DNA from: CAYLUN01 sp964386865
Lineage (GTDB): Bacteria > Verrucomicrobiota > Kiritimatiellia > RFP12 > UBA1067
Length of the DNA: 63,147 nt
Direction of reading: 5' to 3'
NCBI GenBank assembly: GCA_964386865.1
Contig: CAYLUN010000027.1
Span: forward strand, 1-63,147
Below are positions 19,009-26,747 of the stretch, piece by piece. Each line of letters starts with the position of its first letter. Within the stretch, counting starts at the first letter, position 1. The notes below the pieces were generated by a model. It was not told the DNA's origin. It did no database searches and was given only the letters and a program-made list of their open reading frames with translations. Position numbers and translations under genes: made by a program.

Positions 19009-20688
19009 CTACTTCCGGCCCCTCGCTTCACTGAGCGCCAGAGCGACTTCACGCTCACGGCGTTCAACGTCCCAGCCCAGCGCGTTGCCAACGATTTCAG
19101 CCAATTCGCGCAGCGACTCCCCGGTAGACTGCCCCAGCAGGGTGATGACGCTCCGCCTCCGCACCAGGTCCGACAGGTGCAGCACCTGCTCGCTCTCCGC
19201 AATCAGCCGGATTTCGCCCGCGGTGTAGTCCGGCAGGGTCTTCAGCGGCTGGCGCCACTCCGGCTCGCGCCGCTGCGCCAGCGCTTCGGCCGCCGTCCCA
19301 TAGCGCTCCAGCAGCGCGGACACGCGAGCCGCCGCGAGCCCGCTGTCAGCCGCCACGCGCCCGATCCACTGACGCCGCGCCTCCTCGCCCTTCGGATACC
19401 CCTCGGCGCCCGGATAGTCGCGGTCGCGCGTCGAAACCGCGCGCGCCTTGCCCAGCCGCGCCAGAACCCGGTCGGCCGCCTGCTCGGCGAACGCCCGGAA
19501 GGTGGTCAGCTTGCCGCCGACCATGCTGTAGACCGGGAATGCGCGGTCGTTGTCCGCCACCTGCTCGGCCAAGAAGTGCGATCGCGAAACCTTGCCGGTA
19601 GTGTTGGCATGAGACGACATCAGCGGCCGCACGCCACAGAAGATATGCACAATGTCTTTCCTCGACAGGCTGATCGCCGGGAAGACGCCTTTGAGCGTCG
19701 TCAGCATGTAATCGATCTCCCCGTCGTCACAGGCTGCTTCGTCCGGATTCTCGACGCGGATATCGGTGGAGCCCATGATCACTTTGTCCATGAACCGGAA
19801 GGTGATGCAGATGCGCCCGTCCTCGTGCTCGTAGTAGATCATGCGGTCGCCCAGCGCGCGGTAGAGTTCCGCGTTGTCGATGACCAGATGCGAGCCTTTG
19901 GTGCCGCCCATGAGGTGCGTCTTGAGCCCGAGCGTCTGGTTTGCGAAATCGACCCATGCGCCCGTCGCGTTCACGACGACCTTCGGCCGCACGGTCAGGG
20001 TTTCGCCGGTGAGCGAATCGCGCAACAGCATCCCCTCTCGGCCCGACTTCTCCGATGTCACGTAGTTCAGCGCCGCGCAGGTGGGCATAACCCGACAGGC
20101 CTCCCGCGCCATGTCCACGCACAGGCGCTCCGGCTGGCTGACCCAGGCGTCCCAGTACGTGGCCGTGCAGACCAGGTCGGGCTTGAGGCCGGGCACTTCC
20201 TGCTGCGACCGCTTCTTGCCCATGAAGAAGTGATGCGGCGCCTGGCGCGTCCTCTCGGTCAGGATATCGTAAAACGTCAGCCCCAGCTTTACGATGCAGG
20301 CCCCGCGGCCCCCCGGCTTCACGGGCAGACCGAAGAAAATCAGCGGCGCTTTGATCATGCCGTCGAGCCAGGCCATGATGGGGATGGTCGTGCGCAGCGG
20401 CGCCACGTAGTGCGGCGCGTATTTCAGCAGCTGGTTCCGCTCACGCACAGACTCCGCGACCAAGCGGAACTCCGCGTTCTCCAGATAGCGCAACCCGCCG
20501 TGGATCATGCGCGAGGACTTGGAGCTCGCGCCCGCCGCGTAGTCGTCCTTGTCCACGAGGATGCAGCGCACCCCCTGCAGCGCCAGCTCTCGCAAGAGGC
20601 CGGCCCCGTTCACGCCGCCGCCCAAGATCAGCACATCGCACGCCGGATCGGCCTGAATCCCGGCCCAAACCTCAGTTCTCGTTTTCAT
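19009..20688 (-). CDS. glpD: FAD-dependent glycerol-3-phosphate dehydrogenase
   Basis: A 559-residue flavoprotein of the GlpD/GlpA family. The N-terminal FAD-binding Rossmann motif (LILGGGVNGAGLLREL) is followed by the hallmark GASSKSSRMIHGGLRYLE, a second family block (VVNATGAWVD) and the KLTTFR segment near residue 400. The C-terminal ~150 residues match the GlpD cap domain. It oxidises glycerol 3-phosphate to dihydroxyacetone phosphate and passes electrons to the quinone pool at the membrane. It sits 21 bp after the alcohol dehydrogenase gene. With the downstream kinase this suggests catabolism of glycerol or another polyol, though a related polyol-phosphate substrate cannot be excluded. 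Confidence 0.88.
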   Translation of the reverse strand: MKTRTEVWAGIQADPACDVLILGGGVNGAGLLRELALQGVRCILVDKDDYAAGASSKSSRMIHGGLRYLENAEFRLVAESVRERNQLLKYAPHYVAPLRTTIPIMAWLDGMIKAPLIFFGLPVKPGGRGACIVKLGLTFYDILTERTRQAPHHFFMGKKRSQQEVPGLKPDLVCTATYWDAWVSQPERLCVDMAREACRVMPTCAALNYVTSEKSGREGMLLRDSLTGETLTVRPKVVVNATGAWVDFANQTLGLKTHLMGGTKGSHLVIDNAELYRALGDRMIYYEHEDGRICITFRFMDKVIMGSTDIRVENPDEAACDDGEIDYMLTTLKGVFPAISLSRKDIVHIFCGVRPLMSSHANTTGKVSRSHFLAEQVADNDRAFPVYSMVGGKLTTFRAFAEQAADRVLARLGKARAVSTRDRDYPGAEGYPKGEEARRQWIGRVAADSGLAAARVSALLERYGTAAEALAQRREPEWRQPLKTLPDYTAGEIRLIAESEQVLHLSDLVRRRSVITLLGQSTGESLRELAEIVGNALGWDVERREREVALALSEARGRK

Positions 20689-20709
20689 ACCAGTTACGCA
20701 CTTCGCGTG

Positions 20710-21822
20710 TTAGCCGGCCCTCAGCAGTTTCTTGCGCGCTTCTCCCAGCGCGTCCGCCGCGATCATCGCGTTGACGACATCGTCAGCGGTGACCGCAAAC
20801 GGATGGTTCTCGCAGAGCGAACCCGGCCCGGCGCAGATCTCGCCGATGCGCGCGAGCCGCGCGCGGCTCACGCCCGGAAGCCCGATGTCCGAAAAGGTCA
20901 CGGGCAGCCCGATGGCGATCTCGAAGTCCACGATCCGGTGCACGCGCTCGGCCGACAGGTCGTCGTCCAAGCACAGCTGCGTGATCAGGCCGAAGCCGAC
21001 CTCGTGGCCGTGCATGAGCCCGTGGCACTCCGGGTACGACGGCAGGCAGTTCGCCACCATGTGAGCCGTCGAGCAGCCGCCGCTCTCGAAGCCCAGCCCG
21101 GAGAGCAGGACGTTCGCCTCGACCACCTTCTCGACGGAGGGCGTCACGATCTTCCGCTCCACGGCCCGCTTGGCGTCCACGCCGGACTCCATCAGAATGT
21201 CGTAGCAGAGCCGTGCGAGCGCCAGCGCGGCCAGCGTGGCGGTGCCGCCCGCCAGGTTCGGCCCGCGCGCCTTGAAGCACGCCTCGGCCTCCAGCCACGT
21301 GGCCAGCGCGTCGCCCATGCCAGCCACGAACGTCCGGATCGGCGCGTGCGCGATGACCTCGGTATCCACGAGCACCAGGTCGGGGTTCACGCCCCAGCTC
21401 TCGAAGCCGATGCAGTTGCCCTGCTCGTCATACCAGACGGTATACGAGCTGGTGGGCGAATCGTTCGAGGCCACGGTCGGGCAGGTCACCATTTTGGCGC
21501 CCGCGGCGGCGGCGGCGGCCTTGGCGGTGTCCAGCGTCTTACCGCCGCCCACGCCCATGATCACGTCGGCCCGGCACTCCCGGATGCGGCTGGCCACCCG
21601 CGCGGCCTCGGCTTTTGTCGTGTCGCCCGCGAACAGAACCTCCTCCACGCTGACTCCGGCTTGCGCCAAACTTGCCAGCAGCGTCTCGCCCACGATCCCC
21701 TTCACTTGCGCGTCCCAGAGAACCAGCACGCGCTTACCCAGCGCGCCGATCAGCGTCCCCGCCTCTTTCAGCACGTTCCGCCCCTGCACATAGCGCCGGG
21801 GCGCGATGAAGACCTTGTTCAT
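20710..21822 (-). CDS. Iron-containing alcohol dehydrogenase, glycerol-dehydrogenase-like
   Basis: A 370-residue group III metal-dependent dehydrogenase. NAD-binding GVGGGKTLDTAK, the TVASNDSPTSSYTV block and the metal ligands (Asp in MGDALATWLEAEAC, His in STAHMVANCL, His in LMHGHEVGFG) follow the GldA pattern. GldA converts glycerol to dihydroxyacetone, so this could feed the kinase downstream; other short polyols are possible. It is the first gene of the five-gene minus-strand operon and has a strong AAGGAGG site. Its start is 175 bp from the divergent XylR-type regulator, whose likely operators fill the gap. Confidence 0.85.
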   Translation of the reverse strand: MNKVFIAPRRYVQGRNVLKEAGTLIGALGKRVLVLWDAQVKGIVGETLLASLAQAGVSVEEVLFAGDTTKAEAARVASRIRECRADVIMGVGGGKTLDTAKAAAAAAGAKMVTCPTVASNDSPTSSYTVWYDEQGNCIGFESWGVNPDLVLVDTEVIAHAPIRTFVAGMGDALATWLEAEACFKARGPNLAGGTATLAALALARLCYDILMESGVDAKRAVERKIVTPSVEKVVEANVLLSGLGFESGGCSTAHMVANCLPSYPECHGLMHGHEVGFGLITQLCLDDDLSAERVHRIVDFEIAIGLPVTFSDIGLPGVSRARLARIGEICAGPGSLCENHPFAVTADDVVNAMIAADALGEARKKLLRAG

Positions 21823-21876
21823 GCGTCATCCTCCTTGGCTGTCCCATCCATAGCCCGTTGATCCAACGGTGGCCTT

Positions 21877-21976
21877 AGTATGCACGATTCCCGGCCAATT
21901 GGAAATAGGAAGAATTGCACCATTTTTTTGCGCCGCCACACTTTGAGATTGCATGAATCCCCTTCAATCGTGCAAG
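21877..21976. promoter_or_regulatory. Candidate XylR-type operators between the polyol operon and its regulator
   Basis: Four related 10-bp sites lie in the divergent gap: ATGCACGATT (21880-21889), TTGCACCATT (21915-21924), TTGCATGAAT (21949-21958) and, on the minus strand, TTGCACGATT (21975-21966). The outer pair contains a perfect 9-bp inverted repeat (TGCACGATT / AATCGTGCA). The left site overlaps CATACT (21882-21877, minus), a possible -10 for the operon. This suits binding by the adjacent regulator with looping, but it is inferred from sequence only. Confidence 0.45.
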
Positions 21977-21996
21977 ATTTCACTGTGAAACGCGCC

Positions 21997-23163
21997 ATGA
22001 AAGCCGCCTCGCAGCGCAATATCTTGATTCTGATGGAGTGGTACGACCACCGGATCCGCCAGGGAATCGGCCACTACGCGCGCGAGCACAACTGGCACCT
22101 GACGGTCGCCGAGCGGGCCCTGATCCCGCGCGGCTGGGAGGGAGACGGCGTGCTCGCGGTCTTCCACCGGCGCCAGGACATCGTGCAGTATGTGCGGCGG
22201 CTGGACCTCCCGGTCGTGGACCTCGGGCTCTACCGGCCCGACATTCCGCTCCCGCGCGTGGCCGGCGACCACGCGCGCATCGGCGTCCTGGCGGCCGAGC
22301 ACTTCGCGGCCCGCGGCTTTCTCCACACCGCCTGGTTCTCGACGGCGCTCTCGCCGATTCAGTCGCTTCGGCTCGGGGGCTTTACCGCGGCCTGTGCCGC
22401 ACACGGGCTCCGCCCCCCGCTGACGTGGATCTGGGAGGAGTCCTGCGCCGACGCCCCTGACGACTGGAAGCGGATGCGGATCTGGCTCAGCCGGCTCCTG
22501 CGCCTCGCCTCGAAGCCGCTCGCCGTGTTCGCCCACAACGACTACGACGCCTCCAAAGTCGAAGACGTCTGCCGTGCGGCGGGTATCGCCGTACCGGAAG
22601 AGGTCGCCATCCTCGGCGTGGATGACAACGAGCTCATCTGCCTCAACCAGCCCGTCCCGCTCTCCAGCATCGCCCACGACCTTGTGCGCGTCGGCTACGA
22701 GGGCGCCGCGCTGCTCGACCGCCTCATCGACGGCGAGGCTTCGCCCCCGCAGCCGATCCTGATCGCGCCGACGGACGTGACCCTGCGGCAAAGCACCGAC
22801 CTCACCGCCATCAGCCAGCCCGCGATCCGCGCCGCCTTTCGCTTCGTCAAGGAGAACCTGGCGCGCAGTTTCGGCATCGCCGAGGTCGCCGCTGCTGCCG
22901 GCGTGTCGCGCAGCACGCTCGACCGCCTCTTCCTGCAGCACCTGAACCGCTCGGTTCACGACGAGGTGCAACGGGCGCGCCTCGCCGCCGTCAAGCGCCT
23001 GCTCGCCCACACCGACCTCGTGCTCGCCGACATCGCGCGCCAGACCGGGTTCTGCCACGCGCAGCACCTGAACAATGTGTTCCGTCGCGCCGAGTCCCTG
23101 ACGCCTCGCGCCTACCGCAAGCGCTACGCGATCCTGCAGCCCGCCCCAGCTCGGGCCATGTAA
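21997..23163 (+). CDS. XylR-type transcriptional regulator (sugar sensor + AraC HTH)
   Basis: A 388-residue regulator. Residues ~7-275 are a LacI/PBP1-like ligand-binding domain (NILILMEWYDHRIRQGI, VAILGVDDNELICL, PLSSIAHD). Residues ~290-380 are an AraC-family double helix-turn-helix (FGIAEVAAAAGVSRSTLDRLF; ADIARQTGFCHAQHLNNVFRR). This architecture is typical of XylR and of many PVC sugar regulators. The ATG at 21997 is chosen because the sensor domain starts right after it; the upstream frame overlaps the predicted operators. It is transcribed away from the polyol operon and most likely controls it in response to a sugar or polyol. Confidence 0.88.
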   Translation: MKAASQRNILILMEWYDHRIRQGIGHYAREHNWHLTVAERALIPRGWEGDGVLAVFHRRQDIVQYVRRLDLPVVDLGLYRPDIPLPRVAGDHARIGVLAAEHFAARGFLHTAWFSTALSPIQSLRLGGFTAACAAHGLRPPLTWIWEESCADAPDDWKRMRIWLSRLLRLASKPLAVFAHNDYDASKVEDVCRAAGIAVPEEVAILGVDDNELICLNQPVPLSSIAHDLVRVGYEGAALLDRLIDGEASPPQPILIAPTDVTLRQSTDLTAISQPAIRAAFRFVKENLARSFGIAEVAAAAGVSRSTLDRLFLQHLNRSVHDEVQRARLAAVKRLLAHTDLVLADIARQTGFCHAQHLNNVFRRAESLTPRAYRKRYAILQPAPARAM

Positions 23164-23248
23164 ATGACGCACGCCGGCTCCCAAAGAATGCACTCGTCTT
23201 GTTGCCGCTCTTCCGGGTAAACTGTTGCCCAACCACCCGAGGTACGCC

Positions 23249-24157
23249 ATGAAACGATTCGCCGCGATTTCCGCCCTGATCGGTTTAACGACAGCAGCAT
23301 TGGACGCGCGCGCAGAAGAGACGCGCCGGCTTCTCACCGACACGGACACCGGCGCGGTGACCATGCAGGTCGCGGGCAAAACCTGCTGGACCTACATGCC
23401 GCAGAGCAAGGAGGGCAAGCCCTACTTCCACCCGCTGGCGATCCCCGGCACGGACGACGTCTTCACCTCGTTCCGGCCGCCCGACCACAACTGGCACCTC
23501 GGCTTCTGGTTCTCCTGGAAGTACATCAACGGGTGCAACTTCTGGGAGCCCGACACCAACGGCGTCACCCGCATCGTCACGCAGACCGTGACGCCGGCCG
23601 ACGACAAGTCCCTCACGGCCGAAGCCGTGATCGCTTACCTCGCCAAAGGCCGGGAGGCCGTGCGCGAGACGCGCACCGTCCGCGTGACCACCCAGCCCAA
23701 CGGCAACTACACATTCGAGTGGGACAGCACCTTCACGGCCCAAGGCGCCGAGGCCGTCTTCTCCACGACGCCGGTCAAGAAGGACAAGGCGGGCGCGCGC
23801 TGGGCGACCGGCGGCTACGCGGGACTGATGCTGCGGTTCGCGGACAGCCCCGGCTTCTCGTACGCCTTCGCCAACGCCGAGGGCAAGGCGGACGTCATGA
23901 CCTGCGGCGAGAAGAGCGAGCGGATCGAGGTCGTCGCGACCGCCAAAGGCTCTGGCGCGAAGGCCAAGATCACGGTCCGCGACCACCCCGAGAACCCTCG
24001 CCACCCGACGCCCTGGTTCGCCCGCCACAGTGCCGCCGACCACAAAGGCCGCGGCTACTATCTGGTCGGGCCCTCGATGATCTTCCACGAGCCCCTGACC
24101 GTCCCAGCCGACACCTCCGTGCGCTTCCGCTATACCGTCACGGTCGAGCGGCTCTGA
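23249..24157 (+). CDS. Secreted DUF6807 (PmoA-like) family protein
   Basis: A 302-residue protein with a signal peptide (MKRFAAISALIGLTTAALDARA) and a single DUF6807 beta-sandwich domain, recognised from PYFHPLAIPGTDDVFTSFRPPDH and NWHLGFWFSWKYINGCNFWE, with the conserved His in the second block. The family is frequent in PVC and Bacteroidota sugar loci, sometimes labelled PmoA, but it has no relation to methane oxidation and no established activity. The ATG at 23249 follows a GAGG site and begins the signal peptide. The gene ends convergently with the second XylR-type regulator, overlapping it by 28 bp. Confidence 0.8.
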   Translation: MKRFAAISALIGLTTAALDARAEETRRLLTDTDTGAVTMQVAGKTCWTYMPQSKEGKPYFHPLAIPGTDDVFTSFRPPDHNWHLGFWFSWKYINGCNFWEPDTNGVTRIVTQTVTPADDKSLTAEAVIAYLAKGREAVRETRTVRVTTQPNGNYTFEWDSTFTAQGAEAVFSTTPVKKDKAGARWATGGYAGLMLRFADSPGFSYAFANAEGKADVMTCGEKSERIEVVATAKGSGAKAKITVRDHPENPRHPTPWFARHSAADHKGRGYYLVGPSMIFHEPLTVPADTSVRFRYTVTVERL

Positions 24158-25317
24158 GCGCCTGCATGCCGCACGCGGTACACGGCCGGCGTGACGCCCG
24201 TCTCCGAGCGGAACGCCTCGCGGAACGCGCGTAAGCAGCCGAACCCGCTGGCTGCGGCCACCTCCCCGAGCGAGCGAGGCTCGTCTGTGTCGAGCAGCAG
24301 GCCCTTGGCGCGACTCACGCGCCGCTGCCGAAGGTACGCGTGCGGAGAAAGGCTCAGCCGCTCGTGGAAGCGGAGTTCGATCAGGCGGCGCGACATCTTC
24401 AGCCTCTTGGCCATCTCCGCCACCGTAAACGCGTCGCCCGGATGCGCGGCCGCGTAGTCCACGACCCTGCGCACCACGGGGTCGTCGTCGTAGAAACGAT
24501 CCGTCGAGCGACGCCGCACCACGCCCGCTGGCGACACCAGCGTGTCGCCCGCTGGCTGCGGCGCCCCGTCCATCAGCCGCGCCAACAGCCGGGCGGCGGC
24601 CACGCCGCAAGCGAAGGGGTCGCGCGACACGCTCGAGAGCGAGGGCACGCAGTAGTCGCAGGTGGTCGGGTCGTTGTCCACGCCCAGCACCGCCACCTCT
24701 TCCGGAATGGACAGCCCAAGGCGCGCGCAGAGTTCCATCACCACTCGGGCGCGATAGTCGTGAACCGCCAGAAGCCCGAGCGGCCTGGGCAGCCCGGACA
24801 GCCAGCGCGTCAGCCGCGCGTACCGCGTGTGCCAAGGCAGGCGGACGCCCTCGCCCGCGCGCTGCCGGTAGACCGCGCAGGGGAGGCCGGCCTCGGCCAG
24901 CCTGTCCGCGAACCCCCGCTCGCGCTCCGCCGAAAACCACGGACCCTCGATTCCGTAGTATGCGAAGTGCCTCAAACCCAGAGCGAGCAGATGCTCGGCG
25001 GCCACGCGTCCGATCGCCCGATGGTCCGCGTTCACGCGCGGCACGCCGTGCCCGGGAGGCTGCCACCCGGAGAGGTTCACGGCCGGCATCGTCAGTCTCG
25101 CGGCGGCACGCTCCTCGGCCCGCGTCGTCAGGCAGGCGATCACCCCGCTCCCCTGCCACTCCTTCAGCGCGGGGAGGTGGACGTCCTCCTCGCCCGCGCT
25201 GCGCAGCGAGGGCGGGCTCGTCACCAGACTCCAGCCGCCGAGGCTGTCGGCGACCTCCTTGATTCCGCGCAGGCACTCGGCCATCCACGGCACGGAAGCC
25301 GGATAGACAACAGCCAC
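24130..25317 (-). CDS. XylR-type transcriptional regulator (second copy)
   Basis: A 395-residue regulator with the same design as the one at 21997: a PBP1-like sensor (AVVYPASVPWMAECLRGI, EEVAVLGVDNDPTTCDYCVP, LSSVSRD) followed by an AraC HTH (FTVAEMAKRLKMSRRLIELRF; LGEVAAASGFGCLRAFREAFR). No ATG fits: the frame is closed by TAA at 25350-25348, and the only candidates are GTG 25317, CTG 25320 and ATT 25338. GTG is used here. ATT has a GGAGG 4 bp upstream and would give the ~7-residue lead seen in the other copy. It is divergent from the MFS transporter and probably controls the transporter and UroD-like gene. Confidence 0.87.
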   Translation of the reverse strand: MAVVYPASVPWMAECLRGIKEVADSLGGWSLVTSPPSLRSAGEEDVHLPALKEWQGSGVIACLTTRAEERAAARLTMPAVNLSGWQPPGHGVPRVNADHRAIGRVAAEHLLALGLRHFAYYGIEGPWFSAERERGFADRLAEAGLPCAVYRQRAGEGVRLPWHTRYARLTRWLSGLPRPLGLLAVHDYRARVVMELCARLGLSIPEEVAVLGVDNDPTTCDYCVPSLSSVSRDPFACGVAAARLLARLMDGAPQPAGDTLVSPAGVVRRRSTDRFYDDDPVVRRVVDYAAAHPGDAFTVAEMAKRLKMSRRLIELRFHERLSLSPHAYLRQRRVSRAKGLLLDTDEPRSLGEVAAASGFGCLRAFREAFRSETGVTPAVYRVRHAGAQSRSTVTV

Positions 25318-25340
25318 CAGGGGCCTCTTGCTTTGAATAC

Positions 25341-25391
25341 CGCCTCCTTACCTCTTACCTTTTACCTTTTACCTTTTACCTTTTACCTTAT
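25341..25391. repeat. Heptameric repeat tract (TTTTACC)
   Basis: About six near-perfect TTTTACC units at 7-bp period directly upstream of the second XylR-type regulator. This is the most regular and the most AT-rich of the heptameric tracts. On the minus strand it abuts the regulator's ribosome binding region. Confidence 0.85.
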
Positions 25392-25424
25392 TATCCACAG
25401 GCGACTTGCCCGCCGCAAGCCAAA

Positions 25425-25452
25425 TTGCGCATTTCAACCTCTCTTTGCGCAT
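25425..25452. promoter_or_regulatory. Paired TTGCGCAT sites, candidate XylR-type operator
   Basis: TTGCGCAT occurs at 25425-25432 and again at 25445-25452, exactly 20 bp apart, about two helical turns, as expected for AraC-family binding to the same face of DNA. The sites lie between the regulator (24130-25317) and the MFS gene (25497). The motif differs from the TTGCACGATT sites of the other XylR-type regulator. Confidence 0.5.
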
Positions 25453-25496
25453 ATCATCTCTTCTCGAAGGGATGGGCGTTATGCGATTCTATAACC

Positions 25497-26747
25497 ATGC
25501 GCGCTGCTAATCGCTTCAAGTGGCTTGTGTGCGGCCTCCTCTTTCTGGCGATCACCATTCTCTACATGGATCGCCAGCTGCTCTCGATTCTGGCCCCGCA
25601 GCTGACCCAGGACAAGGGCTGGTCGGAGACCGACTACGGCAACATGGTCGCCGCCTACCAGTTCGCCTACGCGGCAGGCGTGTTCGCCGCCGGCTGGCTG
25701 ATCGACCGGCTGGGCACCCGTTTCGGCTTCGCGCTTTTCGTCGCCCTCTGGAGCCTGGTGACCGCCGCGCACGGCTGGGCCATTTCCGTGCCGGCCTTCA
25801 TCGCGGCGCGCTTCGCGCTCGGACTCACGCAGGCCGGGTGCTTCCCGTGCGCCATCAAAGCCACGGCCGAGTGGTTTCCGAAGGAGGAGCGCGCGCTGGC
25901 CACCGGCATTTTTAACAGCGGCTCGATGGTCGGGCCCATCCTCGCGCCGCTGGGGATCTTGCTCCTGTATACGCAGAGCGGCTGGCTCATCACCTGCGCG
26001 GCCCTCGGGCTCGTCGGCCTTGCCTGGTGCGCCGTGTGGCTGACGCTCTACCGCACCCCACCCGCCGCGGCCGACGCGCCCGCCTCCGCAACGCCCCAAA
26101 CGTTAGAACTTCCGAACTCTAGAGCTTCCGACGCCCCCCTGCCGCTGGCCGAGCTGCTGTGCTGCCGGGCCACGTGGGCGTTCTTCTTTGGCAAGCTCCT
26201 CAGCGACCCGGTCTGGTGGTTCTTCCTGTTCTGGCTGCCCAAGTTCCTGCACGACAAGCACGGCGTGAAGCTGACCCAGCTCGGCGCTCCGCTGGTCACC
26301 ATCTACACCATCACGATCATCGGCAGCGTCGGCGCGGGCTGGCTGACCAAGCGGCTGACCAGCCGCGGCATGCCGGTCCGCAGAGCGCGCCAGGCGGTGA
26401 TGCTGCTGTGCGCGCTGCTGCCGGTTCCGGTGCTGTTTGCAGCCAGCACGCCGTACGTGTGGCTCGCCGTCGTCCTGATCGGGCTCGCGACCGCCGGCCA
26501 CTCGGGCTGGATGGCCAACCTCTTCTCGCTGGTTTCCGACTCCTTCCCCAAGCGCGCGGTCGCCTCCGTCACCGGCATCGGCACCATGGCCGGGGCGCTT
26601 GGCGGCATCTTCGTGGCGCGCTTCGCCGGCTGGGTGCTCGACACCACGGGAAGCTACTGGCTGCTGTTCGTCATGTCTGCCTCGGCGTATGTGGTGGCTT
26701 GGCTCGTTGTGCAGCTGCTGTTGCCGAAGAAGGGGGTTGAAGCATGA
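25497..26747 (+). CDS. MFS transporter, hexuronate/galactonate (ACS) type
   Basis: A 416-residue major facilitator with 12 predicted helices. LYMDRQLLSILAPQL in helix 1 and the loop motif DRLGTRFG are typical of the anion:cation symporter family (ExuT, GudP, DgoT), which import sugar acids with protons. The cytosolic loop between helices 6 and 7 carries an insertion (LELPNSRASDAP) encoded by a heptameric DNA repeat (26100-26133). The start at 25497 begins the first helix. Its stop overlaps the ATG of the UroD-like gene by 4 bp, so the two are translationally coupled. It is probably regulated by the divergent XylR-type protein. Confidence 0.87.
   Translation: MRAANRFKWLVCGLLFLAITILYMDRQLLSILAPQLTQDKGWSETDYGNMVAAYQFAYAAGVFAAGWLIDRLGTRFGFALFVALWSLVTAAHGWAISVPAFIAARFALGLTQAGCFPCAIKATAEWFPKEERALATGIFNSGSMVGPILAPLGILLLYTQSGWLITCAALGLVGLAWCAVWLTLYRTPPAAADAPASATPQTLELPNSRASDAPLPLAELLCCRATWAFFFGKLLSDPVWWFFLFWLPKFLHDKHGVKLTQLGAPLVTIYTITIIGSVGAGWLTKRLTSRGMPVRRARQAVMLLCALLPVPVLFAASTPYVWLAVVLIGLATAGHSGWMANLFSLVSDSFPKRAVASVTGIGTMAGALGGIFVARFAGWVLDTTGSYWLLFVMSASAYVVAWLVVQLLLPKKGVEA
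26100..26133. repeat. Heptameric repeat inside the MFS gene
   Basis: GTTAGAA / CTTCCGA / ACTCTAG / AGCTTCC / GACGCCC units at 7-bp period lie in frame within the transporter gene, in the region encoding the central cytosolic loop. The frame is kept across the tract. Confidence 0.6.

Noticed and set aside
18736..21861. A 1,041-codon open frame on the plus strand over glpD and the alcohol dehydrogenase
   Set aside because: It is an Arg/His/Gln/Pro-rich antisense shadow of GC-rich genes; the minus-strand frames carry full family motifs.
23249..24157. Methane monooxygenase PmoA
   Set aside because: The label is used for DUF6807 in databases, but the protein is a soluble secreted beta-sandwich with no membrane helices.
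25341..25391. CRISPR array
   Set aside because: Units are 7 bp with no spacers, and no cas genes are present.
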